A stretch of DNA of 64,000 bases from Polyporus tsugae (GCA_024305745.1 JAHRBS010000004.1:1736001-1800000); one strand, 5' to 3'; numbered from the stretch's first letter, positions 1-13,450 are shown. Numbers and translations: made by a program. The notes: generated by a model from the letters alone, not told the origin.

Positions 1-3000
1 TCCATGACCATGCGGGTCTGCTTCCCACCGAGCTGGGGACGGATGCTTCGGAGGCACGCAACGAGCTGCCGGAGCACGAAATCGAGGTGGGGGAGGGTGT
101 TTAGGACGAGATCCCGGCGGAGACGAACGAGAGCGCTGAGGACGTTTACGATGCCATGGAAGATCGTCGCGTCGGTCGACGACTCGTGCTTCGTTGACCT
201 TGAGAGCAGAGCCCGTATGATCGACCACAGGCTCGAAAGGTCGATCGTTCGCATTGAAGCGGGCTATCGCGAAAGTCAGATGAGCCAGGCACGAAAGTAG
301 TGAAGGGGGCTAACTCTATCGCTGCATTGACGAACGAGGAAGTCAAGGACTTCGCTACGGAGAGCGGGACTTGCGGTGAAGTGCTCGTTATCCGCAAAGA
401 GGTTCAAACATCTGGTCGTGTGGGCTTGGCATATCTTTGCAGTGCCTTCGTAGATTATCAGCGACTGGCACCTCATCTCGTCCAAAAGAGGCGACTCACC
501 TTCTGGCGCTTCTCGAAGAAGAATTGACGATAGCCGGATCAGATTAACGACGTCCTGTGTCGATAGCCCTTTTTGCAATGGGAGCCCATCGTAGACAAGG
601 TCCAGAAGGGACGAGAAAGACCCGGTAGAAAGCATTCTGCAATCGCTAGCGAGCCGCGACTCCAGATCGGTTACGCCTGCGGAGATGTCTTCAGCATGGA
701 GAGGGCATCTGACAATACGATACAACGGAACTTACCATCTCGACCACCTACACGGACCAGTGCCAGATATGCAACTGTCACGTATTCGATGCGTTCTCGG
801 GACTCGCCAGAGGGCGAACCCTGAAGTTCGCCAAGCAAGATAGAGAGCACGACTGGTCCTAGAGGGACACTATCCGGGTTGGGTGATAGCAACCTACGCG
901 ACAGCTGCATGCCAACATTCGGTATCTCTGAATCTGTATAGATGACATAAGGTTTCAAATGGATCGGTGATCTCGGAATGAATGCACACCATCAACACCC
1001 AACCATCGACCGAGAGTTCGAACATGTGCCCAGATGTCTAAAACGTTGTAGTCCAACGGTAATTCACGATCGTCGGAGTCCGGAGACAACAGCGGCAGGC
1101 TGAACCTAAGCATACTCTTTTCCAGATCGCGCAGTGAATTCACGCATGAGGTGGGGAGGCTAGTCGGTGGTCAACCTCGAGTGGTGTATCGGGAATGCAA
1201 GAACTTACTCAGAAGGCGACGTGTTTTGAATCAGAGCATCGATTAAAAGAAGAGATGGCCGGTTGGGGCTTGCGGCGTCATAAGCTTGAGTATAACGACG
1301 GGCGAGGTCAATGACCGAATCAGCTTCACCCTTCTTGGCTAGCCGCACAAGGTATCTGGTTGAACGTAAGCAGTTGCGGAACATGAGAGTACGATGCAGC
1401 GCACCCCTGGTACACGTCCACCAAGTCCATGGTGGTTGCATTGACATCCTTGCTGACGCCAATTTCCGCTCCTTTGACAGTACCTTGCTCCAGGAGGTAG
1501 TTCAAGAACCCCTTTGAAACCTGCGTGAGACATTAGCACGCGGCATCTGTCAGCAATAACAAGTATAGGCGTACCACATTCTCAACCATGCCAAGATGAG
1601 CTACGGTCCGGCGCAAGACTTCGCGAATGATCAATAAATTGCACACAGACAGCTGGCTGTTCTGCGCATAACGCAATGTCAAATATACGACGATATCTGC
1701 CACAAAGCCTCGCTTGAGGAATTCAATGTGAGTCGCCCGAGGAAGGTACTCCGGCGGCGTTATGAGGACGACACCGTACGCGGATGCAATACGGGAGACA
1801 GCATCGACTGTTGGGCGGGGGGTATTCGCCGTCATATGAGACAGAAGGTTTGAAACGTCAAATTCTGTCAAGGGGGCGGTTTGCTCGATCAACTTTGCGA
1901 TGAACGCCTCTACCGCACCAAAACTTGGTAAGAAATTTTTTCGACAGGCATGAAGTTGGTATGAGGAACCTACCGCGCAGACTGAGCAGTTCCCAAAACT
2001 GCGCGTCGTGCAGCATTCTGGATAAGATGGACTGCACGCTCAGACCAAACGCTGGTCGCGAGTCATGAGACTCCCGCCTCGCGTTCACGAGAACCGAGGC
2101 TAGCCTTTCCAGTTGCTTCGATGTCGCCCGTGCACTGAAGGTTTCCGTTATGATGCATCATTGATTGATTGCCATGAGGTCAGGGAAAACTCACTTGAAC
2201 TCAGGTAACCACCTGTCCACCAGCAGATGTAGGACCGCCACGCCACCAGTAGAGTGCGCACTCAGGGCATGGGATTTGCCTGTCCAGGTGATATTCTGGC
2301 ACGAAAGGTGCATCTCCAAGTAATCAAGTAACCTATCGAAGACTGCATCCGGGTTTACAGAACCAATGGTGCATTGGTGCAGCAATGTCCGAAGCTACAC
2401 GCCGGTATGAGGATGCTGTGCGCGCTTGAAAATGGCTGAACATACCACTTCCACGACGACTTCCGGCATTACGCAGGCGGACGACACGTACTTCAGCATA
2501 TCCGAAAGTAATTCATCTTCGAGCGGAAGCTCCTGGTGAAACGCGGGTGCGCGAGCGAGACCGTAGTGCAAACGCAAGGTCCCTGTCACAATGAATTGCC
2601 AAGACTGCGATCCCGACCGATCGACGTTCCCGAGTCCGTCCACCAACGCGCGAGTCGCAACGGTAGCATACACTTCCCGGACCGACCTCTCTGCCTCCGT
2701 GCGAGTGTCGTCCGTGAGGCTATGTAACGGTAGAGCGCGCAAAACTACCACCATCGTGCGCGCGACTAGAGCGAACGAGATGGCGTGGTATTCGGAGTCC
2801 GAGCAGTCGCTCGATGGCGGTGCTCCGCTCTTTCTCCGTTTTTTCCTCGGGCCGTCACCGCGATCAGCGGATTGCCCCGCGTCGCGCTCAACAAAGCGCT
2901 CATATGCATCCTTGAGGCTCCGCGAGACATCGGCGATGGTCTCCAGGACCTGTCCAGGTGTGAGGAAGTTGTGGACGGCTCTCGCAAGTTCGTCGAGGAA

Positions 3001-4702
3001 GGGGAGGCTGGTCAGGGGGCTCGAGCAAGCGAGCTGATACGCAGCGTGGGGGCCATCGGGGATGCGCTCCAGATGCGGAACCGAGAACGCCTCCGAAACG
3101 TGTACAATAGCCGAGGGCAAGTCCCTGGTCTTCGAGTCGTGCTCCAAAAGTAACTGCAGATACTGCAAAGCAGACGAGATCGAGCTAGGGATCTGGAGAG
3201 AAGCATCTAAATGAACAATCTGCGACAACGCTCGGAGATGGTGGTACTCACTACCAGGAGCCTGGGGTATATGACATTGAAGGATGCGGACATGAGATCA
3301 TACTCGATCCGGGTAAGCGTCGCAAGTATCTTCACGGCACAGTCGGTTCGCGTAGCGTGTCGTTCTGATAACATATACGGATTGAGTGTAGGGTCGTGGA
3401 TACAGACCATGTGTGTACGAACCGTCCCAAGCGACACCGAGTGCCTCAACCGCCAAGTCGCCATCTCGACGTAGCAACATCCTAGCCTCGCTGTTTTTTG
3501 AATTGAACAGGCTTTCTCTTTCGACGACCTCGAGCAAAGACACACGACATTGCCATGAAGCATCGTCCGCTCTTGTCCGAGCCAGGGCATTGCACATAGC
3601 ATAGAAGGCCATGACCGCAGCCTGCACTTCATCGAAAATATGGCCCGGGGCCTGATTGGAGCTTTGGCTAAAGAGCGCGCCCTTGTGGCGCTTGACGTTC
3701 TGAACGTAAGACGCGAATAAGCGAGGCAGAGAACGGAGGACAACAGCCGGAGAGTCCTTCGACGTGTTCTCAAGTGCTTCCGAGAGCACCGAGTCGTGCT
3801 TATTGTCCGTTGTCTGCTTCACAATCTCCAGCCCAAACATGGTCTCGATGCCGGCATCATAGACGTCGGAGACGATAGTTGGCACGTCGCCGTCAGATGG
3901 CACGAGGTGGAGCCAGGACGGAAAGTGCTTCTTGAGAAACAACGTGTAGAGTTGCTAAGCAAGGGATTTCGTCAGCCAAATACCCCGTTTTGCAGAAGTC
4001 GCACCCGCGTTCCGCACCTTTCGTTTGGAGGCCGAGCCCGCCAAGGATGTCCGGTACGACGCAACCATGCTCGATGAGGCGCGGAAGTCATCCAAGACCT
4101 GCAAGGTGCCCCATGACCTATCGGAGGCGGAAACGACAGGAGGGATGCTCAACTGGACGACAGCACCGAAACATTCCAGCAAGGTTTCGGGACTGAACTT
4201 GGGAACTGCCAAAGGCCAAAGGATCGAGACACATCTGGCAAACAGCTTGTACTGCGCAAGGTCAAATTGATCGCTTGGAGACGCCAGTTCGAGGTAGGAG
4301 ATGACAACGGGTGCAATGGGTATGCGATTCAACAAGGGGACCAGCCATGGTCTTAATGTACGACTGTGATCGCCCTCGCGCGGAGGGTGTGAATGGGTCA
4401 GGATGTCAGCGAGCAGCTTCCAATACCGCGTGTCGACTATCGGATTCTCATGCCTGCTGGGCAGGTGAGTAGTCTGATGAACTGGAGCAAACTAAACGAC
4501 CTCACCGGTCCTTCGACTTGTCCTTGAGCAGACGGGACAGAAGCCAATCCACGATGGCCTCGGCCTTATTGGGGACGTATAGGAGTTGGTTGTCCCATGC
4601 CTGCCTGGCAATTTGCACTTTGACGGGTCCTCCTGCATGCGGGGGGTCGGAGGAAGCTTTGAGAGCCCGGATGAAATCTTGCGCGTTTTGCGGAGCCAGC
4701 AT
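1..4702 (-). CDS. URB2: Urb2/Npa2-like nucleolar pre-rRNA processing protein, C-terminus cut by window edge
   Basis: Family role: Urb2/Npa2 proteins act in the nucleolus in early 60S assembly and 27S pre-rRNA processing. The start is the ATG at 4702, opening MLAPQNAQDF. Exon 1 ends at 4506 before a GTGAG donor. Further exons run through about 4453-4005, 3955-3475, 3420-3255, 3225-2450, 2395-2200, 2130-1975, 1915-1575, 1520-1210 and on to the left edge. Coding is supported by matching phases and by long leucine-rich helical sequence in one reading path. Near the edge the protein reads HGIVNVLSALVRLRRDLVL and then VLRQLVACLRSI. This resembles the conserved Urb2 C-terminal domain, in which long helices precede the end. 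A basic patch, PRKKRRKSG near 2815, could be a nuclear localisation signal. The 5' side faces the divergent gene at 5303. Family assignment is by pattern only; that the gene is large, helical and multi-exon is secure. Confidence 0.65.
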
Positions 4703-5302
4703 GGGTTCTCCGATCGGTGGGCTGCGGGGACAGAATGGGAACGATGAAGTCGTTGGGAAGTTCTAGGCGCGCCTGTGCTGGAGAGAATGAGAAGAGAAGG
4801 ACGGGGGGAGGGCAGCGGAGCATGAGGCTGAGAGACTGGAGGCGGAGTTGACGGAGAGAAAGTTTAGCGTTGCTTGCCTTTTGCGGGGCGACCGCCGGGC
4901 ACGTGGCAGGCCGCGGAGGTTGAAAGCGCTGAATGTCGCCTTCGCGTTTCGCGCAGTCCGCGTCTCGCTCCTCAGTCCACTGCCCGAACACGCAGGATGC
5001 TCCTTCCCAGGCCATCCCTCGGGCCATCCGATGGGCTTTCCTCGTCCTCGTTCTCTGATTTGGCGCTATTCAACGCTCTATAACAGCCCTCGCCCGAGGA
5101 CGTCGAGAGCACGCCTCCCCATGTTCTCTCCCTAGCTCTTCTTCCTCCGGACAACACCCGCACTCCCTAGTCGGTTTCTGTTTTGTGCGTTTCGGCATTC
5201 AATAATCATCCTTTACAGTACACCACACGGGTCGCCGGGTCGCGTCCGGTACATATTCGCACCTCCGAGTCCCCGTACTCCCCACTAGCCCATCATCTAC
5301 AT
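4703..5302. promoter_or_regulatory. Divergent intergenic region (URB2-like / small fungal gene)
   Basis: About 600 bases separate two divergent start codons. Open frames here are short and overlap on all frames. I see no RNA gene and no repeat. It presumably carries both promoters, but no individual element stands out. Confidence 0.4.
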
Positions 5303-5850
5303 ATGACCGCCTATCTTTGGCTGGTTTGGTATGAAGCAGCCTCGAGGAACGCTCCCAGACACTGGACCCTCGCAGTGAGCTACGAGGCTCACGATCGGGC
5401 ATATGCGACTGTATACGAGGTTAGCACAACTCTCCCTGTCTAGTAAGTAACCAATCATCTTACAACCAGCAATCCGTGCGCAGGTGACGGTTGATTTCGC
5501 CGGGCTCTATCAGTCGCGGGTGATACGGCGCGTCCACTTGACGAGCAACCACCCATCTGGCGCGTACACCGGCAAAATCTTGCTGGGAGAGATAAACGAC
5601 GGCGTCCTTTGTGCTCTCGAGGCCTACAGCGAGACCGCCGCCGAACTCGTCAACAGTCGTAATCACAAGCGCGGTCCCGACACTCAGAACTGCCACGATT
5701 GGGCGACTACCATCGTCCGCAGTCTTGAGGACTCCATGCTACTACCACAGGTGGGCCAGGTGGCCACGTACGACCTGTCCGTATGGATGACTGAACTTTG
5801 GCGTGTAGGGAGCAGTTGCCCGCGTAGAGAAGTGCCCACGCATTGGCTGA
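5303..5850 (+). CDS. Small fungal protein with HW and NCxxW motifs, unknown function
   Basis: I reconstruct three exons: 5303-5419, 5484-5750 and 5809-5850, giving 141 residues. Introns 5420-5483 (GTTAGC..CAG) and 5751-5808 (GTGGGC..TAG) keep the frame exactly. The protein starts MTAYLWLVWYEAA, has an HWTLAVSYEA strand near residue 19 and QNCHDWATTIVRSLE near residues 107-121. A His-Trp near the N-terminus followed by a late N-C-x-x-W motif is a layout I associate with a large, uncharacterised family of small fungal proteins (DUF6914-like). I see no signal peptide or membrane segment. The function is unknown and the family link is tentative. The gene model itself is well supported by phase. 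Confidence 0.6.
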
Positions 5851-6775
5851 GCCAGTGACGCTATCTTCAACGCGCCGTCGTGCTGGATCACTGTATCCGT
5901 GATATTCGCCTGCAACTCTCGGTAGCATCTATCCATGCTTTCGTGTTTGTCGAATACTGTAGTTTCTCCTCTGGGTTTTATGGCGCCGTCGTATTTGGTA
6001 TACTCTTGGGCAACTTGGGCAAGCTGTTGTACTATCGGACTAACGCTTCATGTGTATTGTATCGCACGTGGTCTATCTTCCATTCTGCCTATTTACCTGT
6101 CTCGCTTTTGCTGAAGCTGAACACTTTGCTGTTAACTTCCACAAAAAAGCGGCCCGCACTACATAGACCTGCTGCTTCCAGCACTACTAGTGCCAACGGA
6201 GCAACCGTCTCCTACTAGTCCATATTCCAACTTTCACTGCCAATGTTTCGCGATCGATGGGCGAAGGACCTATCTTGCCAGTGGATTAACTACTATGCTA
6301 AAATAGATCCTGAGTGATGCCGGAAGAAGCAGAGAGACAAGAACGCACAGCACCGCCGGTGCACCACCGTTGGCCACTGGCCCATGGGAAGATCGTCCGA
6401 CTTGAGCTTGAATACGGCTATCATAGTCACAACGGCAGCAACATTAACATTTGTGACATGCCGCCGGCAATTCACCCCGCGGCCGGGATTCACGTCATCG
6501 GCCCCGGGCCCGCCCACCTTTACCAGTGGTCTCTGGTCCTCAGTCCTCGGAGTTGCGAACACACATTACGCCGTCTATGTCTCGTCTTTGGAAAACATAC
6601 TAAATACCTCCACCAGTGTCAGCATGCGGACAGCCCTTTGACTCTTCCCTCTAACGTGCCGTAGTTTCCGAATATCTGGCAGATTTTCTGACTCAGCCGC
6701 CCCAGCACAGAGTCCTCTTGTACTACCTTGTATCAAGCTTCCGCCTTCCCCTCCAGACCTTCACTATCGTGGCCG
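5851..6775. other. Intergenic, no recognisable gene
   Basis: This 0.9 kb lies between two plus-strand genes. Open frames of 112 and 116 codons (5880-6218 and 6314-6664) show no domain, no splice partner and no family resemblance. It should include the promoter of the RBR gene at 6776. Confidence 0.4.
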
Positions 6776-8460
6776 ATGAACATGGACTTGGAGCAGTACG
6801 ACCTGGAGGTATGCGCAACACTGCAGCGAGAGGAGTGGGAAGTACTCGAGGTGTGTAAATTATTTCGTCTGCATCCAATCAGCCAGCTGATTGGGGTTTT
6901 GCCTCCAGTCCATTCACCCCGACTGTCTGTCGACGGGGCCGTCCAAGGGTTCCATTAGACTCGAAGTGCCCGTGGACTTATCGGAGCCGACGGTGGTCTC
7001 ACTTCAGATTGGCTCGGCGGATCGCGACCTACCTAATAGCCACAGAGCAAGTAGCTCCACGACCCTCACGCTCACCACACTCCCTCCGATCCTGCTGGAC
7101 GTCTCTTTACCGCAGGCGTACCCGTACGTGCCGCCACAGATACGGACAGTGCATGCCACACACTCTTGGCTACCGCAGGTCGGATCTGAGTTGCGCGATC
7201 ACCTTGCCGGAAAATGGGAGGCGGGCGAAGGCGTCCTGTACACATGGGTAGAATGGATACGCACTGGCGAATTCCTCGACGAGTTGCATTTGACGGAGGC
7301 CTTAGACGGCCAGCGGACTATCCGGTCTGTACTTCCCCGCATTCTCGTCGTCATACCCATCTTGATCTCATGCCGTCCTCCAGCATTTCACACCCTACGC
7401 CGGGTCTTCTGCACCCCGTCCTTGAAAACTACGACAAGTCTACTCAGGCGGCGCGCTTCTCTCAGAATTCTTACGAGTGCGAAGTCTGTTTGACGTCGAT
7501 CAAGGGTGCGCGATGCATAATGCTCGAGTGTGAGCATGTATTCTGCAGATCCTGCCTGGAAGATTTCTGGAAGCTATGCATCAAAGAGGGCGATGTGGGG
7601 AGGGTGGGGTGCCCAGATCCTGGATGTGTAAAGGAGCATCGAGAGGCCACCGAGGAGGAGGTCCGGCGTGTGGTCACCGAAGAAGAAGTCATCAGGTGGA
7701 GGTGGTTACGCACGAAGCGAGCTCTCGAGAGAGGTATGACGACCAGTGGCTATTCGAATAACCCTGAGTTAACTGTTTTGTGTGTCTAGACCCATCGTTG
7801 GTGCATTGTCCTATGGCGCTGTGCCAGACTCCAGTGCCACGGGCTCCGAACGTAGAGGAGGGTTCGTCTTGGGAGCGATTGCGGACATGTCCGCGCTGTG
7901 GCTATTCATTCTGCGCATACTGTAAACGGACTTGGTAGGTCCATTATCTCCGGGGTCACGATCGATGGCAACTGGAGCATGCTCCCACAGGCATGGACCC
8001 GTAGACAAGTGTCCTATCTCCGCCACCAAGGTGATACTGGGGGAGTACATGGCGCTGGGGGAGGACTCGCCCAGGCGTCGAGAGATGGAGGCGCGTTATG
8101 GACGGATCGCGTTGAAGAAACTGGTAGAAGAATACGAGCGGGAGAAGGAGTTCCTCGAGTGGCTCGAGCGGTCCACCGGGACCCCATGTCCCATATGCGA
8201 CCTCCGTGTCGAGAAACACTCGGGCTGCAATCATGTGCGTGGAGACCATTCTAGACTGCCGAGGGTGTCGCTGACGGACTGCCCAGATGACGTGCATCAA
8301 GTGTGCGACCCACTACTGCTATCGGTGCGGAGCGAGATTGGACCGGTACCACCCGTACAAGCATTTCTCGACGCCGGGGCTGCGGTGTTATATGAAGCTG
8401 TTTGATGCTGAGAGCATCGATGACGAGTGGCAGCCTGTGGAGGGATTCGACGTGATGTAG
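6776..8460 (+). CDS. ITT1: RWD-RING-IBR-RING2 (RBR) E3 ubiquitin ligase, RNF14/Itt1 type
   Basis: Start MNMDLEQYDL at 6776; the first exon ends at a GTGTGT donor after about 25 codons. Exon 2 encodes an RWD domain (SLPQAYPYVPPQIRTV near 7110). Later exons encode RING1 (CEVCLTSIKGARCIMLECEH near 7480), an IBR domain (CPRCGYSFCAYCKRTW near 7895) and RING2 (CPICDLRVEKHSGCNH near 8190, continuing MTCIKCATHYCYRCGARL). The Cys of SGCNHMTC is the position that carries the ubiquitin thioester in RBR ligases, so the enzyme looks active. The protein ends VEGFDVM at the TAG 8458-8460. RWD followed by RBR is the RNF14 order; yeast Itt1 is its relative and affects translation termination, and human RNF14 acts on stalled ribosomes. 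Several introns of about 50-60 bases interrupt the frame. This is one of four RBR genes in the window and belongs to a different subfamily from the other three. Confidence 0.9.
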
Positions 8461-8976
8461 ACTAGGGTAGTGGAATGGGCATTGGATGTCATCTCGGAGT
8501 CAGCGCGGACTGAGAGAGACTAACGGTGATCGATGGTGGGGACCGACAGGGGGCAGGAGAGGGCCTGGCTGGCCGTGGCCGTAAAATTTAGAGTGCGGAG
8601 GCGGATGGGATTGCCGCGGGCGGGTGCTGGGCGTCTGGGGCCGGGGGGACGGCGCCAGGCCAACGCCGGGCTGAGGGAGCCTGAGGCGTCCCCGCGGATA
8701 CTTATTTCATCGACGTCGGTCTCGAACGTCCTCCTCTCCTCTTTCGTCCTCCTAACTATACGTTCCTCTCGCTTTTCGTCCTTTATTCTCGACGACGACC
8801 AGCCTCCTCCTTCTTTCTTCGAGGCTGCGCGGGGCCCTCTCCTCGGATACCACTTTGTCCATACCCCACATCACCCGCATACCCCGCCTGTCTCCCTAAC
8901 ATCCGATCCGCTCTCACTGCTCGCTGCTCGCTGTATTACACTCGCATCTATCCACACATACTTCAAGGTATCAACA
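8461..8976. promoter_or_regulatory. Intergenic region and pyrimidine-rich 5' leader of the KH gene
   Basis: Between the RBR stop and the KH-gene ATG. From about 8700 to 8970 the plus strand is rich in C and T (runs such as TCCTCCTCTCC), as is common near fungal transcription starts. The open frame running from 8533 into the gene is an upstream extension, not a supported start. Confidence 0.45.
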
Positions 8977-11900
8977 ATGGAAGTCTACACGACATCTTTC
9001 ACTTATCCTCGTCGTCTGCGACACGCTCATTCGCCCACCAACTCCCTTGATTTCCCTCCTCGCTCCAACGAACTTCGCCGCGCTAGCTCCTACTCCGCCA
9101 TTCAGCAGCCTAATGGCCTCGACCCACACGGCGGCGCGTCTCAAACTGACTATGAAGCTCTCCAGAAGCTGGCCATGATGGCTATGAGCCTTCATGGCGT
9201 CCACATCTCGTTCACGCCGGCCGACCAGGGGCGCGCATGGAACTTCCAGGTCTCCGGAGCCTACCCGCAGGTCATGTCAGCGAGGGGTATGCTTCTGAAG
9301 GGATGTCCGGTCCAGGTACGTCCCTCCGAAGTCGCCGCCATGTCTACACCACTGAGCGGCGCCTGCGGCAACCAGAATCGGTCGTCCATCAAGGTCGCGC
9401 GGTCGGAGATCCTCGACTCGCCCTCTTCGAAGCCCACGCTTAAGCCCGAGGTTCGCCGTCGCCTCGACGACATCGCGTCGCAGACCTTCGCCCACATTGC
9501 CGTCGTCAACAGTCCGTTGTCATTGTCCACGCGCACCATCCCCGATGCTATTACGAGTAGCGCTGGGTGGACCGGTCTCGAGTCCGAGCGGGTATGCGAG
9601 CTCGTCATTACCGGACACGGAGACTCCGTGGACCTCGCCCGTGTCCGCCTGCTTGTCATGCTGGACGAATTGGTGAGCACACATCATTCTGTCGCGTTTG
9701 CACTCGCGTCTAACATCATGTATAGAGCGGTCTTCATGCCGAGTCGTGCGAAATTGAGAACACCCTCCATGCCATCATCGCAGGCAGGAAGCGGGGTGTG
9801 TTGCAGACGATTCAAGAGGAGACCGCCACAAACATCTATCTTCCTTCTCCGCTGCAGGGCATCTTGGGGAACGATCTCAGCCAGTCCCCGTCGAGCCCCT
9901 CGTCTAATGCTGGTCCGAACAAGGCTAACATGAACACGATCTTCATCACCGGCGAGTTTTTCGGCGTTCAACGCGCGCGCGACATGCTGTTCCAGATGTC
10001 CCTGAGCAAGGTTCGTGTTCCCATGACGTCCCCCGCCACCTGTGTTGGGTGCTAATGCTTGATTTACACCATAGAGCAAGCAGCTCGTCTCTAGGGACAG
10101 CGCAGTCCTGCCACGCAAGATGGATTGGATGGTCACCGAACGCGCGGATGACCTCAAGGCCCTGATGCACGACAACGCAACTTTTATTCAGTTCCCACCT
10201 ATCGGTAGTTCTACGAGTTTAATTACGGTCATCGGCGACAACCGAGTCAACGTTCAACGGACCATCAGGTCGATAATGCAACTGGTATGTTCCATCGTGT
10301 CTACGCTCCTACGCGCATTCGGTTTGTTGAAGCTCTTTCACCATGCAGGCTTGCCAATTCTATGTCGCATCATTGTGGCTGCTGCCCGCCCAATTCAATG
10401 TCCTCATGCCCTCGACGAGCCTGAACCCTTCTCAAGTCTCGGCGATCTTGAAGCAGGTGTCCTACGCGTCTGGGGCCGAGGTAGTCTTCAAGGGCATGTG
10501 TTTCGAGATGCATGGTATGGAACATGAAGTTCGTGCTGCCGTTTCTATGCTCCTCGACCTGGATATTGTCAAGGTATGTTTCGCTTCCGCCTTGTTTCCG
10601 TACTGGGACTTCATCTCATCTTCGACATAGACTTTCCATCACGAGATCCGCTTCCAAATCGAGCTTGCGAACGAGCATCGCGAGTTCATTAGCGGCAAGA
10701 AGAACGGTAAGATTAACAAGATCATGCAGACGACGAACGTCAAGATCAAGTTCGAGACGTTCAACGAGCACAACTTCCTCATCGACATCGCGGGAAGCGA
10801 CGCATCTGTTTTGCAAGGCCTCACTCTGTTGCAGGAGGAGCTACCGGCGGAGATCTCGTTCCACGTCCCCGAGTCGTACCATAAGCGTATCATCGGCGTC
10901 GGTGGTCGTAGCATCCAGCGTATCATGAAGAAGTATGGCGTATACGTCAAGTTCTCGAACGCCGAGGAGTTTGCCGCGATGGGCGGGTATAACGACAACG
11001 AGGACAATGTTATCGCTCGTACTCCCGCGAAGAACGCCATGAACCTTGATAACCTTAAGCAGGCCGTCATGGAGCTCGTGAACCCGAAGGTAAGCGTAAT
11101 TGCGTTTTTCAGTCGTCCCTTGTCTAACACTACGTCGGATAGGACAAGGATTACATCAACGAGACGGTCTCCATCCCGAGGCGGTATCACCGCACGCTGC
11201 TCGGGGAAAAGAGTATATTCATCCACGACATCGAAGCGAAGACCAACTGCTCTGTTCGCTTCCCGGACAAGGAAACCGCTTCCGACCTCGTCAGCATCTT
11301 CGGGCCCGAGTCTCAGGTCCAGATCGCGGCGACCATGCTCTTTGTGCGTCCATTTCGTCCGTCTCGCCTCATCGAGTTGTCTGACCCTGTTCTAGGATCA
11401 CGTTCCGTTCGAAGCCGACATGGCCGTACCCCCACACCCCGACCTCGCCAGGATATGCTCGTCTCCAGACTTTGTCAACTTCACCGAGCGTGTCAAGCGT
11501 GACCTGCAGGTCGTCATCTCGCCCAACATCAAGACGCCTGTCGCGAACGGGTCCATCCCGGAAGTGCCTACCGAATGCTCGTTCAAATTCAGATGTCAGC
11601 GCAGCAACAGCGACTTCCTCGTTACCGCCCGGGAGATGCTCGAGCAATTCCTCATCGAGCACAACGTGCACGTCTATCCCTCTGCTACGTCTCGCACCCA
11701 CCAGCGCGGTGACTCGTTCACGGACGCCTTCCCCCACTTTGACAGCAAGGTCCTTTCGACCGCAAGAACACGTCATCAGAGTATGTCCCACTCGGCGTTG
11801 CGTCCCGTTTCCGCCGTGCTGACATACTACACAGACTCCGCCGACTTGGGACGCCCATCGGAGTCCATGATTGACCGCCGGCTGCGTCTCGCCAGCTCCT

Positions 11901-12522
11901 CGCCCGACGTCAAGGCTCTGTTCAACAACTCCCCGTCATATATCTACCATTTGGAAGAGGAAGATGACTACGAGCAGTCGAACTACATGCCCGGTTCTTC
12001 GGCGAATGACTATTGGCCGCCCATGCCTCCCATCGTAAGTGTCCTGGACGTCATTGTTTCCTGGCCCACCGTTAATGGGTTCACGACACTCAGGGTTCTA
12101 ACGTCCCTCACCGGACGCATCACACCGCCGAGGACGCCTTGAAGCGAGGGTCTGATTCGCTCCTCGAGGCGAAGTTGAAGGATCAGCTTTCCAAGCCCCG
12201 ATCTTTGACCAACCGTGCGCAGTCCCTTGACTTGACATTCTCGCTGAGTCGTATCAGCGAGGCTCCCCGTGGGTCTGCACTTTCGCGCCCCGAATCACCT
12301 GATACCTCTGTGACGGGTACTGGCACCAACGGGACGTCAAGCCCGACTTCGGCGACAGCGCCGCTCTTCCCTAGTGTCTATGGGCCTCCTGTGGGATCGC
12401 GTGGCGTCGTCGGTGGTCCCTCTGGCTCGGGATTCGGTCACGCAAGAGCACGGTCGAGTCTGGGAATCGACGAAGACCCCGTGGACGACGTGTCGCGGGT
12501 TATCTCGAATCTCGGCCTGTAA
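8977..12522 (+). CDS. Multi-KH-domain RNA-binding protein
   Basis: Start MEVYTTSFTYP at 8977; stop 12520-12522 after VSRVISNLGL. About ten exons join in phase, for a protein of roughly 1,000 residues. Two KH repeats are clear: one with a G-K-K-N-G loop (ISGKKNGKINKIMQTTNVKI, about 10690) and one with the classical GXXG loop (KRIIGVGGRSIQRIMKKYG, about 10885). Degenerate KH-like segments occur earlier (RKRGVLQTIQEETATNIYLP, about 9790) and later (YHRTLLGEKSIFIHDIEA, about 11185). The N-terminal and C-terminal parts are Ser/Pro-rich and look disordered. Fungal relatives include Bicaudal-C/vigilin-like proteins and the multi-KH protein Khd4 of smut fungi, which binds mRNA in the cytoplasm. Which of these is the true orthologue cannot be decided by eye. 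RNA binding is a safe inference; the target RNA is unknown. Confidence 0.85.
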
Positions 12523-13450
12523 GGTCGCACAACGTGTCTACGAGAAGGAACACGCGTGCTATAGAAGAAAGCACCTCTTGGTGGTCGTCTCAAAAGCGCT
12601 TTCCCCAGCCACGGACTTGGTATCGCAAGCGCGGTGCTGGGCGTACATAGTCTTTGCCCTTTCTATTTCTTCCTCTTTCTTCCCCATCCCCTCCAATTGG
12701 CTCCGCCCAATCCTGGCTTCGTTCACGTTCGCATCTTGCTTCGCCGTTGAGCGCTACCGTTCGCTAATTCAGGCAATTGCAGAGTTCAGTCCCACCCGCA
12801 TTGCTACGTTACTAGCTTCTAGACTTCGAATCTGCTCGTCCGCTCTCTCCGCTCTGTCTTCTCTCTTCTCTCCAACACTCTTCCCATATCTGTCTCCCAT
12901 CTGTCGTACCCATCTTACTGCTGTGCGTTTGTCATTACATCTGTCGTACTTACTTCCTCTACTTGCATCTGTGTAACATAAAACAACAGCAGCTAAAAGA
13001 TGTGTCGATACGATCCTATTCTCTATCCTATCTAGTCACTAGTTAGTAGGGACTGGGGCTGGTCGACCGTCCAAGTTATTCATATCATATCACGCGTCAA
13101 TTGACTGCTTTCTGCTCCGTCTCGACGATACTGATGTAACCGGACGCTGGAGCTCGATCGAGTTAACGTTCGGAGCCAGCCTTGGCGTCCCAGAAGACTG
13201 CCGGAGGCCGCGCGAACCTTCATGATCGTGTACTGGAAACGACTGAAATGCAATGCGTCCAAAATGATTGTCGACTCATTACTGAATTTCTTCCTCGAGG
13301 GGGTATGTAGGCAGTATCGAGAGAGAAGGATACGCAATATTGTAGTACATGTCCGCGGAGGAGACACAATGCCTTCACTAGTATTTGCAAACTGCATGGA
13401 CGTTGTCGTCTCGTTACCGCACTTCATCCGCCAAATCCACGCGTGTTCGT
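12523..13450. other. Convergent 3' intergenic region
   Basis: Lies between the stops of the KH gene (plus) and the V-ATPase gene (minus). It is T- and C-rich to about 12990 and then AT-richer, consistent with two 3' untranslated regions. No domain or RNA gene is visible. Confidence 0.45.

Noticed and set aside
8533..8976. In-frame upstream extension of the KH-domain gene by 148 codons
   Set aside because: The extension is pyrimidine-rich leader sequence with low-complexity translation; the ATG at 8977 has good context and no domain lies upstream.
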